64,000 bases of DNA from Enterococcus_C asini_A (GCF_031928785.1 NZ_JARQAL010000003.1); one strand, 5' to 3'; counted from the first letter of the stretch, positions 1-8,147 are shown. Translations and numbers: made by a program. Notes: generated by a model not told the origin, from the sequence alone.

Positions 1-36
1 ATAAAAAGGCTGAACATTAGGAAATGAGGAATCAAT

Positions 37-1875
37 TTGAACTTACAAGAAATGAAAAAAAGACAAGAGCGGATCCGTAATTTTTCCATCATTGCTCATA
101 TTGATCATGGGAAATCCACATTAGCGGACCGTATCTTGGAACTGACTCACACCGTCTCTTCCCGGGAAATGCAAGCCCAACTTCTTGATTCCATGGATTT
201 GGAACGGGAACGAGGCATCACCATCAAGCTTAATGCGGTAGAATTAAACTATACTGCAAAAAATGGGGAAGAGTATGTCTTCCATTTAATTGACACCCCG
301 GGACACGTGGACTTTACCTATGAAGTCTCTCGTAGTTTGGCTGCCTGTGAAGGAGCAGTTTTGGTGGTGGATGCAGCGCAAGGAATTGAAGCCCAAACCT
401 TGGCTAACGTTTATTTGGCTTTAGACAATGACTTGGAAATTCTCCCTGTCATTAATAAGATTGACTTGCCCGCAGCCGATCCAGAACGTGTCCGTAAAGA
501 AATTGAAGACGTGATTGGCATTGACGCTTCTGAAGCAGTCCTAGCTAGTGCCAAAGCCGGCATTGGCATTCAAGAAATCTTAGAACAAATCGTGGAATAC
601 GTACCAGCGCCAGCAGGGGATTTAGAAGCACCACTAAAAGCTTTGATCTTTGACTCGATTTACGATAGTTATCGAGGCGTAGTCTTGAATATCCGGGTAA
701 TGGAAGGCGTGGTTCGTCCAGGAGATAAGATCCAACTCATGAGTAACGGCAAAACTTTTGAAGTGACTGAAGTGGGCGTCTTCTCACCAAAAGCCATTCA
801 ACGAGACTATCTGATGGTTGGGGATGTAGGCTATATCACTGCAGCGATTAAGACGGTGGCCGATACGCGAGTAGGGGATACCGTGACATTGGCAGATAAT
901 CCTGCCGCAGAAGCCCTGCCTGGCTACCGTAAGATGAATCCCATGGTCTTCTGTGGCTTGTATCCCATTGACAATTCTCGTTACAACGATTTACGGGAAG
1001 CGTTAGAAAAATTAGAATTAAACGATGCGGCTTTGCAGTTTGAACCAGAAACGTCTCAAGCGCTAGGCTTTGGTTTCCGTTGTGGCTTTTTAGGTCTTTT
1101 GCATATGGATGTGGTCCAAGAACGTCTAGAGCGGGAGTTCAATCTAGAACTAATCACTACTGCACCATCTGTTATTTATCATGTCAATAAAACTGACGGC
1201 TCCATGGTCGTGGTGGACAATCCTGCTGATTTTCCAGATCCGGTGACCATTCAAAGCGTTGAAGAACCCTTTGTCAAAGCTCAAATTATGGTACCCAATG
1301 ACTACGTAGGCGCAGTTATGGAATTGTCTCAAAGAAAACGGGGCGAATTCGTCACGATGGATTACTTAGATGATTACCGAGTAAATGTGGTCTATGAGAT
1401 TCCGTTATCCGAAATCGTCTTTGATTTCTTTGATAAACTGAAATCTTCTACTAAAGGATATGCTTCCTTTGACTATGAAATGTCCGGTTATCGCGTCAGC
1501 AAGCTGGTGAAGATGGATATCTTGCTAAACAGTGAAAAAGTTGATGCTTTAAGCTTTATTGTACACCGAGATTTTGCTTATGAACGAGGGAAAGCAATCG
1601 TGGAAAAACTGCGTCAGTTGATCCCTCGCCAACAATTTGAAGTACCAATCCAAGCAGCAATTGGTCAAAAAATTGTGGCTCGTTCTGATATTAAAGCTCT
1701 GCGAAAAAACGTCTTAGCGAAATGTTACGGTGGGGATATTTCCCGAAAACGCAAGCTTCTAGAGAAACAAAAGGAAGGGAAAAAGCGCATGAAACAGATT
1801 GGTTCTGTGGAAGTACCACAGGAAGCTTTCATGGCTGTTCTGAAAATGGACGAGGACGAACCTAAGAAGAAATAA
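37..1875 (+). CDS. lepA: Elongation factor 4 (LepA), ribosome back-translocating GTPase
   Basis: This 612-residue protein is a full-length LepA. The N-terminal GTPase domain shows the P-loop AHIDHGKST near residue 20, the switch region RERGITI, DTPGH and NKID, followed by the EF-Tu-like domain 2, the EF-G-like domains and the LepA-specific C-terminal domain ending in KMDEDEPKKK. LepA acts on the ribosome in the cytoplasm and is thought to rescue stalled or mistranslocated ribosomes and to help 30S assembly. The start is TTG at 37, placed after a GAGGA ribosome site; the next in-frame ATG is six codons in. The last 20 codons and the stop lie inside the phage attachment site, so the prophage leaves the protein unchanged. 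Confidence 0.97.
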   Translation: MNLQEMKKRQERIRNFSIIAHIDHGKSTLADRILELTHTVSSREMQAQLLDSMDLERERGITIKLNAVELNYTAKNGEEYVFHLIDTPGHVDFTYEVSRSLAACEGAVLVVDAAQGIEAQTLANVYLALDNDLEILPVINKIDLPAADPERVRKEIEDVIGIDASEAVLASAKAGIGIQEILEQIVEYVPAPAGDLEAPLKALIFDSIYDSYRGVVLNIRVMEGVVRPGDKIQLMSNGKTFEVTEVGVFSPKAIQRDYLMVGDVGYITAAIKTVADTRVGDTVTLADNPAAEALPGYRKMNPMVFCGLYPIDNSRYNDLREALEKLELNDAALQFEPETSQALGFGFRCGFLGLLHMDVVQERLEREFNLELITTAPSVIYHVNKTDGSMVVVDNPADFPDPVTIQSVEEPFVKAQIMVPNDYVGAVMELSQRKRGEFVTMDYLDDYRVNVVYEIPLSEIVFDFFDKLKSSTKGYASFDYEMSGYRVSKLVKMDILLNSEKVDALSFIVHRDFAYERGKAIVEKLRQLIPRQQFEVPIQAAIGQKIVARSDIKALRKNVLAKCYGGDISRKRKLLEKQKEGKKRMKQIGSVEVPQEAFMAVLKMDEDEPKKK

Positions 1876-1890
1876 GGGTTTGTTTGAAAA
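1816..1890. repeat. Prophage attachment site attL
   Basis: This 75-base stretch covers the last 20 codons of lepA, its stop codon and 15 bases beyond. It recurs at 41086-41159 with one substitution (C at 1857, T at 41127) and one missing G. The copy completing lepA here keeps the reading frame, the classic reason phages target the end of a host gene. Confidence 0.95.
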
Positions 1891-1921
1891 TGAATCATCA
1901 AAATGCTTTGTGTTTTCATAT

Positions 1922-1964
1922 TTTGCCTACGATTTGCCTACGTTGATTCGATCGCGTAGGCAAA
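1922..1964. repeat. Integrase arm-type repeats; also a hairpin terminator between lepA and int
   Basis: TTTGCCTACG occurs at 1922-1931 and 1933-1942 as direct repeats 11 bases apart, and its reverse complement CGTAGGCAAA lies at 1955-1964. The same GCCTAC core appears three more times near attR, which fits arm-binding sites of a tyrosine integrase. The second and third copies form a perfect 10-bp stem with a 12-base loop, followed on the plus strand by TTTTGCTTTTT, so the element can also end lepA transcription and, read the other way, int transcription. Confidence 0.7.
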
Positions 1965-1979
1965 TTTTGCTTTTTCCAG

Positions 1980-3125
1980 CTAGCCGAGGACGCCAGAAAT
2001 AATATCTGTCAGTTCGTTTTTCATCTTTTTTGTAACATGTGTGTACGTATCTAGCGTTGTCGAAATTCGACTGTGACCCAGTCTCTCTTGTACAGCTTTT
2101 GGCTTAGCTCCATTTTCTAGTAAGAGGGTGGCGTGGGTATGCCTTAGAGAATGATAATGGAATCTGAAACCGAGCTCTTTGCTGATTTTTGAACAGTTCC
2201 ATTTGATCGAGTTCGGTGTTACTGGTTCGCCATTCGCCTTTGTGCAAACCCAATCACTATTATAGTAATACTTCCCATGAAGCAGACGGTTTTCCATCTG
2301 CCTTTTTTTGTGTGCTTTTAATTCTTTAAATAGGGTTTCATCTGCTGGTATCGTACGATAGCTTGCCTTCGTTTTCGGCGTGCCCACAAGAATACCATTT
2401 TTATCTTGTGTCATACTCTTACTAATAGTTATTGTCCTATCCTCAAATGAAATGTCTGACCAGGTTAATGCACAGACTTCACCACGTCTAAGCCCAGTGT
2501 GCATTCCTATGATAAGGGGAATACGGAAGGGGTCAGCGGGAGGGGTACGTTTCAGTATTTGGTCATACTGATCAACAGAGATGATTCCCATGTCACTGCG
2601 GGTAACTTGATGCTGTTGATCGTATACCGGAGGCTCTACGTATTGCATCGGGTTCTCTCGGATTAGTTTCCATGGATAGACTGCTTTTTTAAAGGCGCCT
2701 CCAAGTACCGTGATGATGATTTCCACGCTGTGTTTGGCGAGCTTTTTGTCAGCACCATTAAAGGTAGGGAGAGTGTCTACAAATTCTTGAAGCATTTCAG
2801 GGCCCGCTGATTTCAGCTTGTATTTCCCGATGCCGGGCTTGATGTACTTATCAATGATGTTCCGGTAGTTCTTCTGGGTATTGTATTTGAGTTTTCTCTC
2901 TACATAGTTTGTAAACCAGTAGTCGAAGTAATCAGCGACACTAATGTTTGAAAGTTTAATAACATCGCCATTTTCGTATTGCTTCATGGCTTCACGCATT
3001 GCTTCGTAAGCTTCCGCTTTTGTATTCCCGCCGACCCTTTCTATACGTTTTCTTTTGCCCTCGACTGAGGCAGCCTCGAAAGAATAGTACCATTTAGAGC
3101 CTCTTTTTCTTACGTGTCCTTCCAT
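1980..3125 (-). CDS. int: Phage tyrosine integrase
   Basis: This 381-residue recombinase catalyses insertion and excision at lepA. It has an arm-binding N-terminal domain (about 1-55, aromatic and basic), a SAM-like core-binding domain (about 60-165) and a catalytic domain (about 180-381). The catalytic residues are visible: Arg213 in HTGLRRGE, His325 and Arg328 in HYHSLRH, His351 in LGHS and nucleophile Tyr361 in DTYTH. I chose the ATG at 3125, preceded by an AGGAAAG ribosome site, over a longer in-frame start. The gene reads toward attL, the usual place and orientation. No excisionase is identified with certainty; the small HTH gene at 5806 is a candidate. Confidence 0.96.
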   Translation of the reverse strand: MEGHVRKRGSKWYYSFEAASVEGKRKRIERVGGNTKAEAYEAMREAMKQYENGDVIKLSNISVADYFDYWFTNYVERKLKYNTQKNYRNIIDKYIKPGIGKYKLKSAGPEMLQEFVDTLPTFNGADKKLAKHSVEIIITVLGGAFKKAVYPWKLIRENPMQYVEPPVYDQQHQVTRSDMGIISVDQYDQILKRTPPADPFRIPLIIGMHTGLRRGEVCALTWSDISFEDRTITISKSMTQDKNGILVGTPKTKASYRTIPADETLFKELKAHKKRQMENRLLHGKYYYNSDWVCTKANGEPVTPNSIKWNCSKISKELGFRFHYHSLRHTHATLLLENGAKPKAVQERLGHSRISTTLDTYTHVTKKMKNELTDIISGVLG

Positions 3126-3226
3126 AATTATCTTTCCTTTCTTCGTTTTGTATCGTTCAAGTCTAAAAATATACAAACTGGCGTTCGCTTTGATGGTAAA
3201 AAGAAAAGGCCGAAGCCTAATCTTAA

Positions 3227-3850
3227 TTATTTAATTGCAAAGTCAGCTCGACCAAATTCGCTGGAGAAATCTCCAGCTACTAAGGTTACAGGCGTACTAT
3301 CATCAGTAAGTTCATAAGCTACTGAATTAGCAAGCGTTCCGCCGGGTTTAATTTCTGCAGACTGAGTATCTAAATGTGCTTGATCGGGTAGAGAGGCAAC
3401 GTTCAATTCATTAACCATATTTGGGTCATTATCTTGTATTGCTTTGAAATTTGAAATCCATGCTGTAGTAGGATTTACAGGCATCGAATTGTCATAATCT
3501 GGGGAGACTAAAGTGTCGTACCAGAAGGCAATTACAGGAGCTTCACCATACTCATTTCCAGTTTCTCCTGGCTGAATTACTTTGTGATCGGTGATTCGAA
3601 CTGAATAGGCGTTACCCTTTAATATAGTTCCATCAAAAGTAGCATCTGCTGCGGTCGGTACGAAATCTCCTGAAACCTCCGCTTTAGATTCCTGTGTTGA
3701 TGATTCTGCTACTGATGAACTTACGCTACTAGATTCCTCGGTTTTAGCTGAGCTGTTTGAACTAGACTTGTCTGTAGTACCGCTATCCCCGCAACCCGCC
3801 AAACCAAACGATACCGCCAAAATTAGCCCTAATCCTACAATCTTTTTCAT
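3227..3850 (-). CDS. Prophage-encoded lipoprotein with a DUF5067-like domain
   Basis: This 207-residue protein begins with a short hydrophobic signal and a lipobox ending in LAGC, so it should be anchored to the outer face of the membrane. A Ser/Thr/Glu-rich linker (about 25-65) leads to a beta-rich domain resembling DUF5067 (about 75-200). The ATG at 3850 has a GGAGGG ribosome site. It lies in the lysogeny cluster between integrase and ImmA, and so is probably expressed in the lysogen. Lipoproteins at this position in other temperate phages can block DNA entry of related phages, but no direct hallmark of superinfection exclusion is visible here. Confidence 0.75.
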   Translation of the reverse strand: MKKIVGLGLILAVSFGLAGCGDSGTTDKSSSNSSAKTEESSSVSSSVAESSTQESKAEVSGDFVPTAADATFDGTILKGNAYSVRITDHKVIQPGETGNEYGEAPVIAFWYDTLVSPDYDNSMPVNPTTAWISNFKAIQDNDPNMVNELNVASLPDQAHLDTQSAEIKPGGTLANSVAYELTDDSTPVTLVAGDFSSEFGRADFAIK

Positions 3851-3870
3851 CTCTTTCCCTCCAAACATTT

Positions 3871-4338
3871 TTATATCAACGATTTATAAACCGACATCGT
3901 TCCGTCTTTTCGGAACCAGATTGTATGTTTATCCTCGGTGATTACTCCATCGTATTTCCTTGCATACCATTTTACTGCCGTTTTAAAAGTTTCCTCAGTA
4001 ACGGATAAATGCTCCGCACACTCCCAAATTGTTCTACAACCACTATCAAAACAATCGATTATATCGAAAGGTGTCACAAGTAGAAGAGCACCAACATCTC
4101 TAGCTTTTTGTTCCTGCTTTCTTTTTTCGATGGTGTCTTGCTCAATAATATCGCCAACAGAAGTTAAATGATGGCCTATCTCTTCAGCAATCGTACAAGT
4201 AAGCTCAGTTTGAGATTGTCTTGGATTGAGGTAAACGACATCATCACAAATCCAACCTTTTTGCTTGTCTGGCATCATTGGATCGTAAAGGTAGGTTAAG
4301 TGAGGGAAGGCTGACATAAGTTTCTCGTCTTGCTGCAT
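3871..4338 (-). CDS. ImmA/IrrE-type metallopeptidase
   Basis: This 155-residue protein carries AEEIGHHL near residue 50, the EExxHH form of the HExxH zinc motif found in phage ImmA proteins (COG2856). In ICEBs1 and related elements ImmA cleaves the ImmR-type repressor after DNA damage. Here it sits directly downstream of such a repressor, on the same strand and eight bases away, so the pair probably forms the induction switch. The start is ambiguous between GTG at 4341 and ATG at 4338; AGGTGA at the right spacing favours ATG 4338. Confidence 0.85.
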   Translation of the reverse strand: MQQDEKLMSAFPHLTYLYDPMMPDKQKGWICDDVVYLNPRQSQTELTCTIAEEIGHHLTSVGDIIEQDTIEKRKQEQKARDVGALLLVTPFDIIDCFDSGCRTIWECAEHLSVTEETFKTAVKWYARKYDGVITEDKHTIWFRKDGTMSVYKSLI

Positions 4339-4346
4339 CACTTCAC

Positions 4347-4670
4347 CTACTTTTTCTTCCCTAATGGATTATTCTTTCTAAACTCAATGTATTTGAGTAT
4401 ATCTTCCATATCTTCCTCACTGACATCATCATCGAGATGGGCTGCTACCAAGGTAGGGGCTTTTTCTTTGTCGTCAGTTCGGCCAAGGAGGTAGTCGGTG
4501 GAGACATCAAAGAAGTCGGCTAATTGCTTCAATGAGTCGTCCTTTAAAGCTCTTTTATTTGTTTCCCACATAGCAATTGTACTTGGAGAGACGCTGAGTT
4601 TTTCCGCAAGTTGTTCTTGATTTAACCCCCTGCGTTTCCGGAGGTCAGAAATTCGTTTGCCGGTTTCCAT
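4347..4670 (-). CDS. CI-like XRE-family repressor
   Basis: This 107-residue protein has an N-terminal XRE helix-turn-helix (about 5-60, with RGLNQEQLAEKLSVSPSTIA and a DYLLGR end) and an acidic C-terminal tail. It has no LexA/CI self-cleavage domain, which fits induction through the adjacent ImmA protease rather than RecA-stimulated autocleavage. I chose the ATG at 4670 because of AAGGAG in the right place; the longer frame to 4775 would read through the operator. It should bind the GTGAG palindromes in the adjoining intergenic region and hold the lytic genes off. Confidence 0.93.
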   Translation of the reverse strand: METGKRISDLRKRRGLNQEQLAEKLSVSPSTIAMWETNKRALKDDSLKQLADFFDVSTDYLLGRTDDKEKAPTLVAAHLDDDVSEEDMEDILKYIEFRKNNPLGKKK

Positions 4671-4693
4671 GTTATCACTCCTTACAATATGTA

Positions 4694-4722
4694 ATTTTAC
4701 ACTCACATTAAGTGAGGGTAAA
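4694..4722 (-). promoter_or_regulatory. Repressor promoter with operator O1
   Basis: On the minus strand a -35 TTTACC (4717-4722) and -10 TAAAAT (4694-4699) are 17 bases apart. The spacer holds the palindrome CTCAC-ATTAA-GTGAG (4702-4716), extended to an 11-base arm with one mismatch across 4696-4722. Repressor binding here would control its own transcription. Confidence 0.75.
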
Positions 4723-4760
4723 GACAAAAGAAAAAACTTTGCAAAACGTGAGAATATTTG

Positions 4761-4789
4761 TTGACACTCACTCAAAGTGAGAGTATATT
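4761..4789 (+). promoter_or_regulatory. Early lytic promoter with operator O2
   Basis: A consensus -35 TTGACA (4761-4766) and -10 TATATT (4784-4789) are 17 bases apart. The spacer is occupied by the palindrome CTCAC-TCAAA-GTGAG (4767-4781). A second possible -10, TATACT, overlaps just downstream. The layout mirrors the repressor promoter, so one protein could occlude both. Confidence 0.85.
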
Positions 4790-4823
4790 ATACTTACAGA
4801 GAGTGAGAAATGAGGTGAGAATA

Positions 4824-5063
4824 TTGACTAATAGAAACAAACGACTAGTAGCCGAGAGAGAGAGATTAGGGATTTCTCAGTCCGAAGCTGCTAAAGGAAT
4901 CGGCATCACACCCGGTATGTACGCAATGCTAGAAACCGGAGATCGCAAAGGTTCTGATGAAACAAAGCGAAAAGTAGCAAGTTATTTTGGAGTATCTATC
5001 GAGTATCTTTTTTTCGGTGGCAACTTCACTTTAAGTGAGAATAGAAAGGAGGTAGCGAAATGA
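4824..5063 (+). CDS. Cro-like XRE-family regulator
   Basis: This 79-residue protein is almost entirely an XRE helix-turn-helix (SQSEAAKGIGITPGMYAML, then GVSIEYLFFG). It is the first gene of the rightward early operon and divergent from the repressor. I chose the TTG at 4824, which follows GAGGTG at proper spacing; the longer frame would include operator O2. By position it should compete for the GTGAG operators and favour the lytic cycle. Its last codons contain a third copy of the operator. Confidence 0.85.
   Translation: MTNRNKRLVAERERLGISQSEAAKGIGITPGMYAMLETGDRKGSDETKRKVASYFGVSIEYLFFGGNFTLSENRKEVAK
5025..5039. promoter_or_regulatory. Operator-like palindrome O3 inside the cro-like gene
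   Basis: The sequence TTCAC-TTTAA-GTGAG has the same half-sites and 5-base centre as O1 and O2, with one arm base changed. It overlaps the 3' end of the cro-like gene, about 255 bases from O2, where it could serve as an auxiliary or looping site. Function is inferred from similarity alone. Confidence 0.5.
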
Positions 5064-5212
5064 CCCGACAAGAAAAGATCCAACTAATCCTCGACGCTCG
5101 TCCTCGCTTGGTGCATATCATCAAATGTGCTAACGACGATCAATTGGATAGATTAGTCGAGGAAGTCCAAAAAGAGCTAGAGCGTGAACTTGATGAAGCA
5201 GCTTTTGCTTAA
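5060..5212 (+). CDS. Small early phage protein, unknown function
   Basis: This 50-residue acidic protein is probably all helical (DQLDRLVEEVQKELERELDEA). The ATG overlaps the stop of the cro-like gene in an ATGA arrangement and has AAAGGAGG upstream, indicating translational coupling. I recognise no family. Confidence 0.7.
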   Translation: MTRQEKIQLILDARPRLVHIIKCANDDQLDRLVEEVQKELERELDEAAFA

Positions 5213-5275
5213 TTACAGTTTATGGTAGTTCAACAGCTATGAAAATTGACAACTAAATACAAAGGGGATGATTCC

Positions 5276-5803
5276 ATGGCTTTATCAAAGATTGAGACAA
5301 CGGTAGCCGCTATTTTCCGAAAAGAAGTAGACCGGCAAGACATCAACCAACGAGAGATGGCGCAAGACCTGCACGATTCGCCACAGAATATTAGCCATAA
5401 GTTAAACGGCAGACGGCGACTTGATTTAGATGGCGTGGTTAACTTTGCTGAATACCTACAGGATTCCGACACGGATTTTGAGGTGGCGGCTACTTTATTC
5501 CATACTCCTCGCCCTCTAAACAGGAAACGGCGCGATCGACACCCACTATCAAAAATGGTTGGGCAAGACAAGGAAGAAGCACAGAGAATCGAAGCCGAAA
5601 AAAGGTTGGAGATTTGGGATTTGGTAAGCGTTCCAAACGACGAATTGAAGCCTGAAGAACGGGAAGAAATTCTGGAGTGGCTCCTTGAATTAAAAGATGA
5701 GATATCAAGCGAGATTGCGGTTTTTACTACCGTATGTGAGCGGTATGCCTTTGACAGCCGGGAAGTAGTCAGATTGGCGGAAAGCAGAGAAAGGAATGAT
5801 TAG
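5276..5803 (+). CDS. Phage regulatory protein with putative helix-turn-helix
   Basis: This 175-residue protein has a likely DNA-binding domain in its first 65 residues (QREMAQDLHDSPQNISHKLNG resembles helices 2 and 3 of an XRE fold). A charged, helical C-terminal half rich in Glu follows. The ATG at 5276 lies eight bases after AAAGGGGA. Such proteins follow cro in many low-GC phages and are thought to act early in the lysis-lysogeny choice, in the place taken by CII in lambda; a specific role cannot be shown from sequence. Confidence 0.65.
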   Translation: MALSKIETTVAAIFRKEVDRQDINQREMAQDLHDSPQNISHKLNGRRRLDLDGVVNFAEYLQDSDTDFEVAATLFHTPRPLNRKRRDRHPLSKMVGQDKEEAQRIEAEKRLEIWDLVSVPNDELKPEEREEILEWLLELKDEISSEIAVFTTVCERYAFDSREVVRLAESRERND

Positions 5804-5805
5804 GA

Positions 5806-6066
5806 ATGGCGATGGTGTACACACTGCCGGAATTAGCAGCCGAGTACAAAACATCTAAGGACAAGATTTACATCTTAGAAGAGCTTGGTGAGATTAAGAG
5901 CATCATGTTTAGCTCTCAAAAAGTAGTCAGCGTTTTTGAAGCAGAGCGGTTTTTGAAAGAAAACGGTGGACGTAATTTTGACCAGATCATTAAGGAAGCG
6001 AAAAAGCGGAAGGAATTGGAAAAGCTAAACAACAACGTGGTCAGCATGAGGGAGGCCCAAGCATGA
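5806..6066 (+). CDS. Helix-turn-helix protein, excisionase/MerR-like
   Basis: This 86-residue protein starts with TLPELAAEYKTSKDKIYILEE, the pattern of a winged-helix excisionase or HTH_17 domain, followed by a Lys/Glu-rich helix. It could be the excisionase partner of the integrase or another early regulator. Start codons at 5806 and 5812 are both possible. Confidence 0.6.
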   Translation: MAMVYTLPELAAEYKTSKDKIYILEELGEIKSIMFSSQKVVSVFEAERFLKENGGRNFDQIIKEAKKRKELEKLNNNVVSMREAQA

Positions 6067-6242
6067 AATACATCATCAGAATTGGCGCTTTTACATGGAT
6101 TCTAGCAGATATCATCACATGGTTTTTAGATTTTCGCTGGGCCATTACGATTGCAATCCCAGTCGGAATGCTCCTGTTTACCATTTTTGACGACACGGAA
6201 GCAAAAAGGGCAAAAAAAAGACCCGCTAGCTTGCAGGCATGA
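6063..6242 (+). CDS. Small membrane protein, unknown function
   Basis: This 59-residue protein has two hydrophobic segments (about 5-22 and 26-43) and a basic C-terminus (KRAKKRP). Its ATG overlaps the previous stop (ATGA), so it is translationally coupled. Its 3' end encodes half of the hairpin described at 6212-6310. Confidence 0.6.
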   Translation: MKYIIRIGAFTWILADIITWFLDFRWAITIAIPVGMLLFTIFDDTEAKRAKKRPASLQA

Positions 6243-6310
6243 GCGGGTCAAACGTTAATCGACGAAATTATCGTTAGCCTCATTATAACACAGCGAAAAG
6301 GAGTTGTGGA
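6212..6310 (-). ncRNA. Candidate antisense small RNA, element A (promoter to terminator)
   Basis: Read on the minus strand this interval shows a -35 TCCACA (6305-6310), a 17-base spacer, a perfect -10 TATAAT (6282-6287), an imperfect AT-rich inverted repeat (about 6251-6275) and a perfect 8-bp stem (GACCCGCT, 6220-6227 and 6242-6249) followed by eight Ts. This is the anatomy of a short transcript of about 65 nt with its own terminator. On the plus strand there is no T-tract after the stem and no -35 for the TATAAC. Similar elements lie at 13838-13917 and 14587-14679. Expression is inferred. Confidence 0.4.
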
Positions 6311-6312
6311 CT

Positions 6313-6408
6313 ATGTTTGATTACGACCAAGCAATGTCCGACCCAGATAATTGCATTTTTACCAATATCAACCAGTCTTGGCTACCAGAGGAGGAAGACG
6401 ATGAGTAA
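6313..6408 (+). CDS. Very small acidic phage protein, unknown function
   Basis: This 31-codon frame has AAGGAG nine bases before its ATG and a Gln/Asp-rich product ending EEEDDE. It overlaps the next gene by eight bases, so it may exist mainly to couple translation of the recombination genes to the upstream ribosome site. Confidence 0.5.
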   Translation: MFDYDQAMSDPDNCIFTNINQSWLPEEEDDE

Positions 6409-7195
6409 AGCGCCGTTATCCCAAGAAAACTATTATTCGACAGATCAAGACTGGGAATACATGTCAGTTTCGCAATACAAAGGCTTTTGCCAATGTGAAG
6501 CTAAACAGTTAGCGGTTTTGAATGGATTATATGCCGAAGATAACAAAGAAGCTTTTTTAGTTGGAAATTATGTTCATAGTGCATTTGAAAGTCCAGAAGC
6601 ACACCAGAAATTTCTACTTGAAAATGAAGAGGACCTTATGACCAAGAAAGGAACTCTAAGAGCTCCGTATGTCCAAGCTGAAAAAATGGTTGAACGGCTT
6701 GAACGAGATGAAATGTTTATTTTCTACTATCAAGGTGACAAAGAGGTAATCGTCACTGGCAACCTATACGGTACGGATTGGAAAGGAAAAATTGACTGCC
6801 TGAACGTAAAAGATGGCTATTTTGTAGACATCAAAACTACCAGAGACGTCAACCTTAAAGTGTGGTCAGAAAGTCGAAATGTTTATGTAAGCTTTGTGGA
6901 AGGATATGGATATTACGAGCAAATGGCCGTATATAGCTATCTACTAGAACAACAGTATGGTAAGCCGTTTACTCCATATATATTTGCAGTAACCAAGCAA
7001 ACGCCACCTAACATTGAGGCGATTAGCTTTAGTAGTGATCACCTAAAAATTGCCTTGAATAATGTAAAAGAGAACTTGCCTCGTATCATGCGAGTTAAAT
7101 ACGGAGAAGATTATCCTCACGCTTGTGGAAAATGTGAATATTGCCGCGGAAACAAGCAACTAACTTCTTTTGTAAATGCCGATGAATTGATATAG
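6401..7195 (+). CDS. PD-(D/E)XK phage exonuclease, RecE/DUF3799-like
   Basis: This 264-residue protein has the order of a RecE/AddB-type nuclease: a helical N-terminus with VGNYVHSAFE, then GKIDCLNVKDGYFVDIKTTR carrying the D...(D/E)xK catalytic residues, then YYEQMAVYSYLLEQ. It ends with a four-cysteine motif (CGKCEYC plus upstream Cys) that may hold an iron-sulfur cluster or zinc. It should act as a 5'-3' double-strand exonuclease creating 3' tails for annealing. The adjacent ATPase and SSB-like gene support a recombination module. The ATG at 6401 lies after GAGGAGGAAG. Confidence 0.8.
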   Translation: MSKAPLSQENYYSTDQDWEYMSVSQYKGFCQCEAKQLAVLNGLYAEDNKEAFLVGNYVHSAFESPEAHQKFLLENEEDLMTKKGTLRAPYVQAEKMVERLERDEMFIFYYQGDKEVIVTGNLYGTDWKGKIDCLNVKDGYFVDIKTTRDVNLKVWSESRNVYVSFVEGYGYYEQMAVYSYLLEQQYGKPFTPYIFAVTKQTPPNIEAISFSSDHLKIALNNVKENLPRIMRVKYGEDYPHACGKCEYCRGNKQLTSFVNADELI

Positions 7196-7205
7196 AGGAG
7201 GAATT

Positions 7206-8147
7206 ATGATGAGTGCAGTATTAACCGTTGAGAAAGCTCAACGAGAAAAGATAAAGATTCCGATTCTCCTTTCTGGAGTAAGTGGATCCGGAAAGACGGT
7301 GTCTGCCTTATTTCTTGCATACGGGATTGTATCCAGTATGTATCCAGACATGCCAGAAAATGAGCAATGGGACAAGATAGGTCTGATAGATACGGAACAC
7401 CGGCGTGCCTCATTAAATACCGACGTGGAAATTGCCGGTCAACATATCGGACATTTTAAAGTAGTGAACCTTGATGAACCATTCACAATTGACCGCTACG
7501 AAGAGGCCTTTTATCTGCTGACTAGCGCGGATTGTGAGGTAATCATCATTGACAGTATCTCACACAACTGGGAAGGCAAAGGCGGTGTCCTAGACGCTGT
7601 AGATAGCTATGGCGGAAAGTTTAGCGATTGGAAGAAAGTGAAACCACTAGAAGACCGGTTCAAGGCTTTAGCTATCAATGATAAAGTCCATGTGATTTCT
7701 ACAACACGAGTTAAGCAAGATTACATTATGGAAATTAATGAAAAAGGGAAGTCGGCACCTAGAAAAGTTGGCTTGAAAATGATTCAAAAAGACAATCTTG
7801 AATATGAATATGCCGTTTCTTTCCGAATTGAACAAGGAGCGGTTGCTTATCCAATGAAAGACAACTCGAATATTTTTGCCGAACCAAAAGTACTTACGGT
7901 TGAAGACGGTAAAAAGCTTTACGAATGGTCAGAAGTCGGAATTGATGTCGCTAAGATTGAAAAAGAGAGACGCCAAAAGGAAGAGAAAGAACGTCAGTCT
8001 CTTATTACCTGGATTACTGAAAAGCAACAGGATCCACAAATTATGCAAATTGTTGGTAGAGCAACCAATGCTATGCAAATGCCACTAGAATCATTTCCAC
8101 ACAAAGCAGCATTAAAACTATACAAACAAATTGAAGGAGCGAATTAA
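7206..8147 (+). CDS. RecA-fold ATPase, probable Sak4-like single-strand annealing protein
   Basis: This 313-residue protein has a Walker A motif at SGVSGSGKT (about residues 23-31), a Walker B strand at CEVIIIDSISH and ISTTRVKQDY as a likely sensor or L1 segment, matching the AAA_24 / phage nucleotide-binding family. Members next to a nuclease and an SSB-like gene are generally Rad51-like annealing proteins of the Sak4 group. The C-terminal third is a basic coiled region. GAGGAGGAATT precedes the ATG at 7206. The family is fairly sure; the annealing role is inferred from context. Confidence 0.75.
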   Translation: MMSAVLTVEKAQREKIKIPILLSGVSGSGKTVSALFLAYGIVSSMYPDMPENEQWDKIGLIDTEHRRASLNTDVEIAGQHIGHFKVVNLDEPFTIDRYEEAFYLLTSADCEVIIIDSISHNWEGKGGVLDAVDSYGGKFSDWKKVKPLEDRFKALAINDKVHVISTTRVKQDYIMEINEKGKSAPRKVGLKMIQKDNLEYEYAVSFRIEQGAVAYPMKDNSNIFAEPKVLTVEDGKKLYEWSEVGIDVAKIEKERRQKEEKERQSLITWITEKQQDPQIMQIVGRATNAMQMPLESFPHKAALKLYKQIEGAN

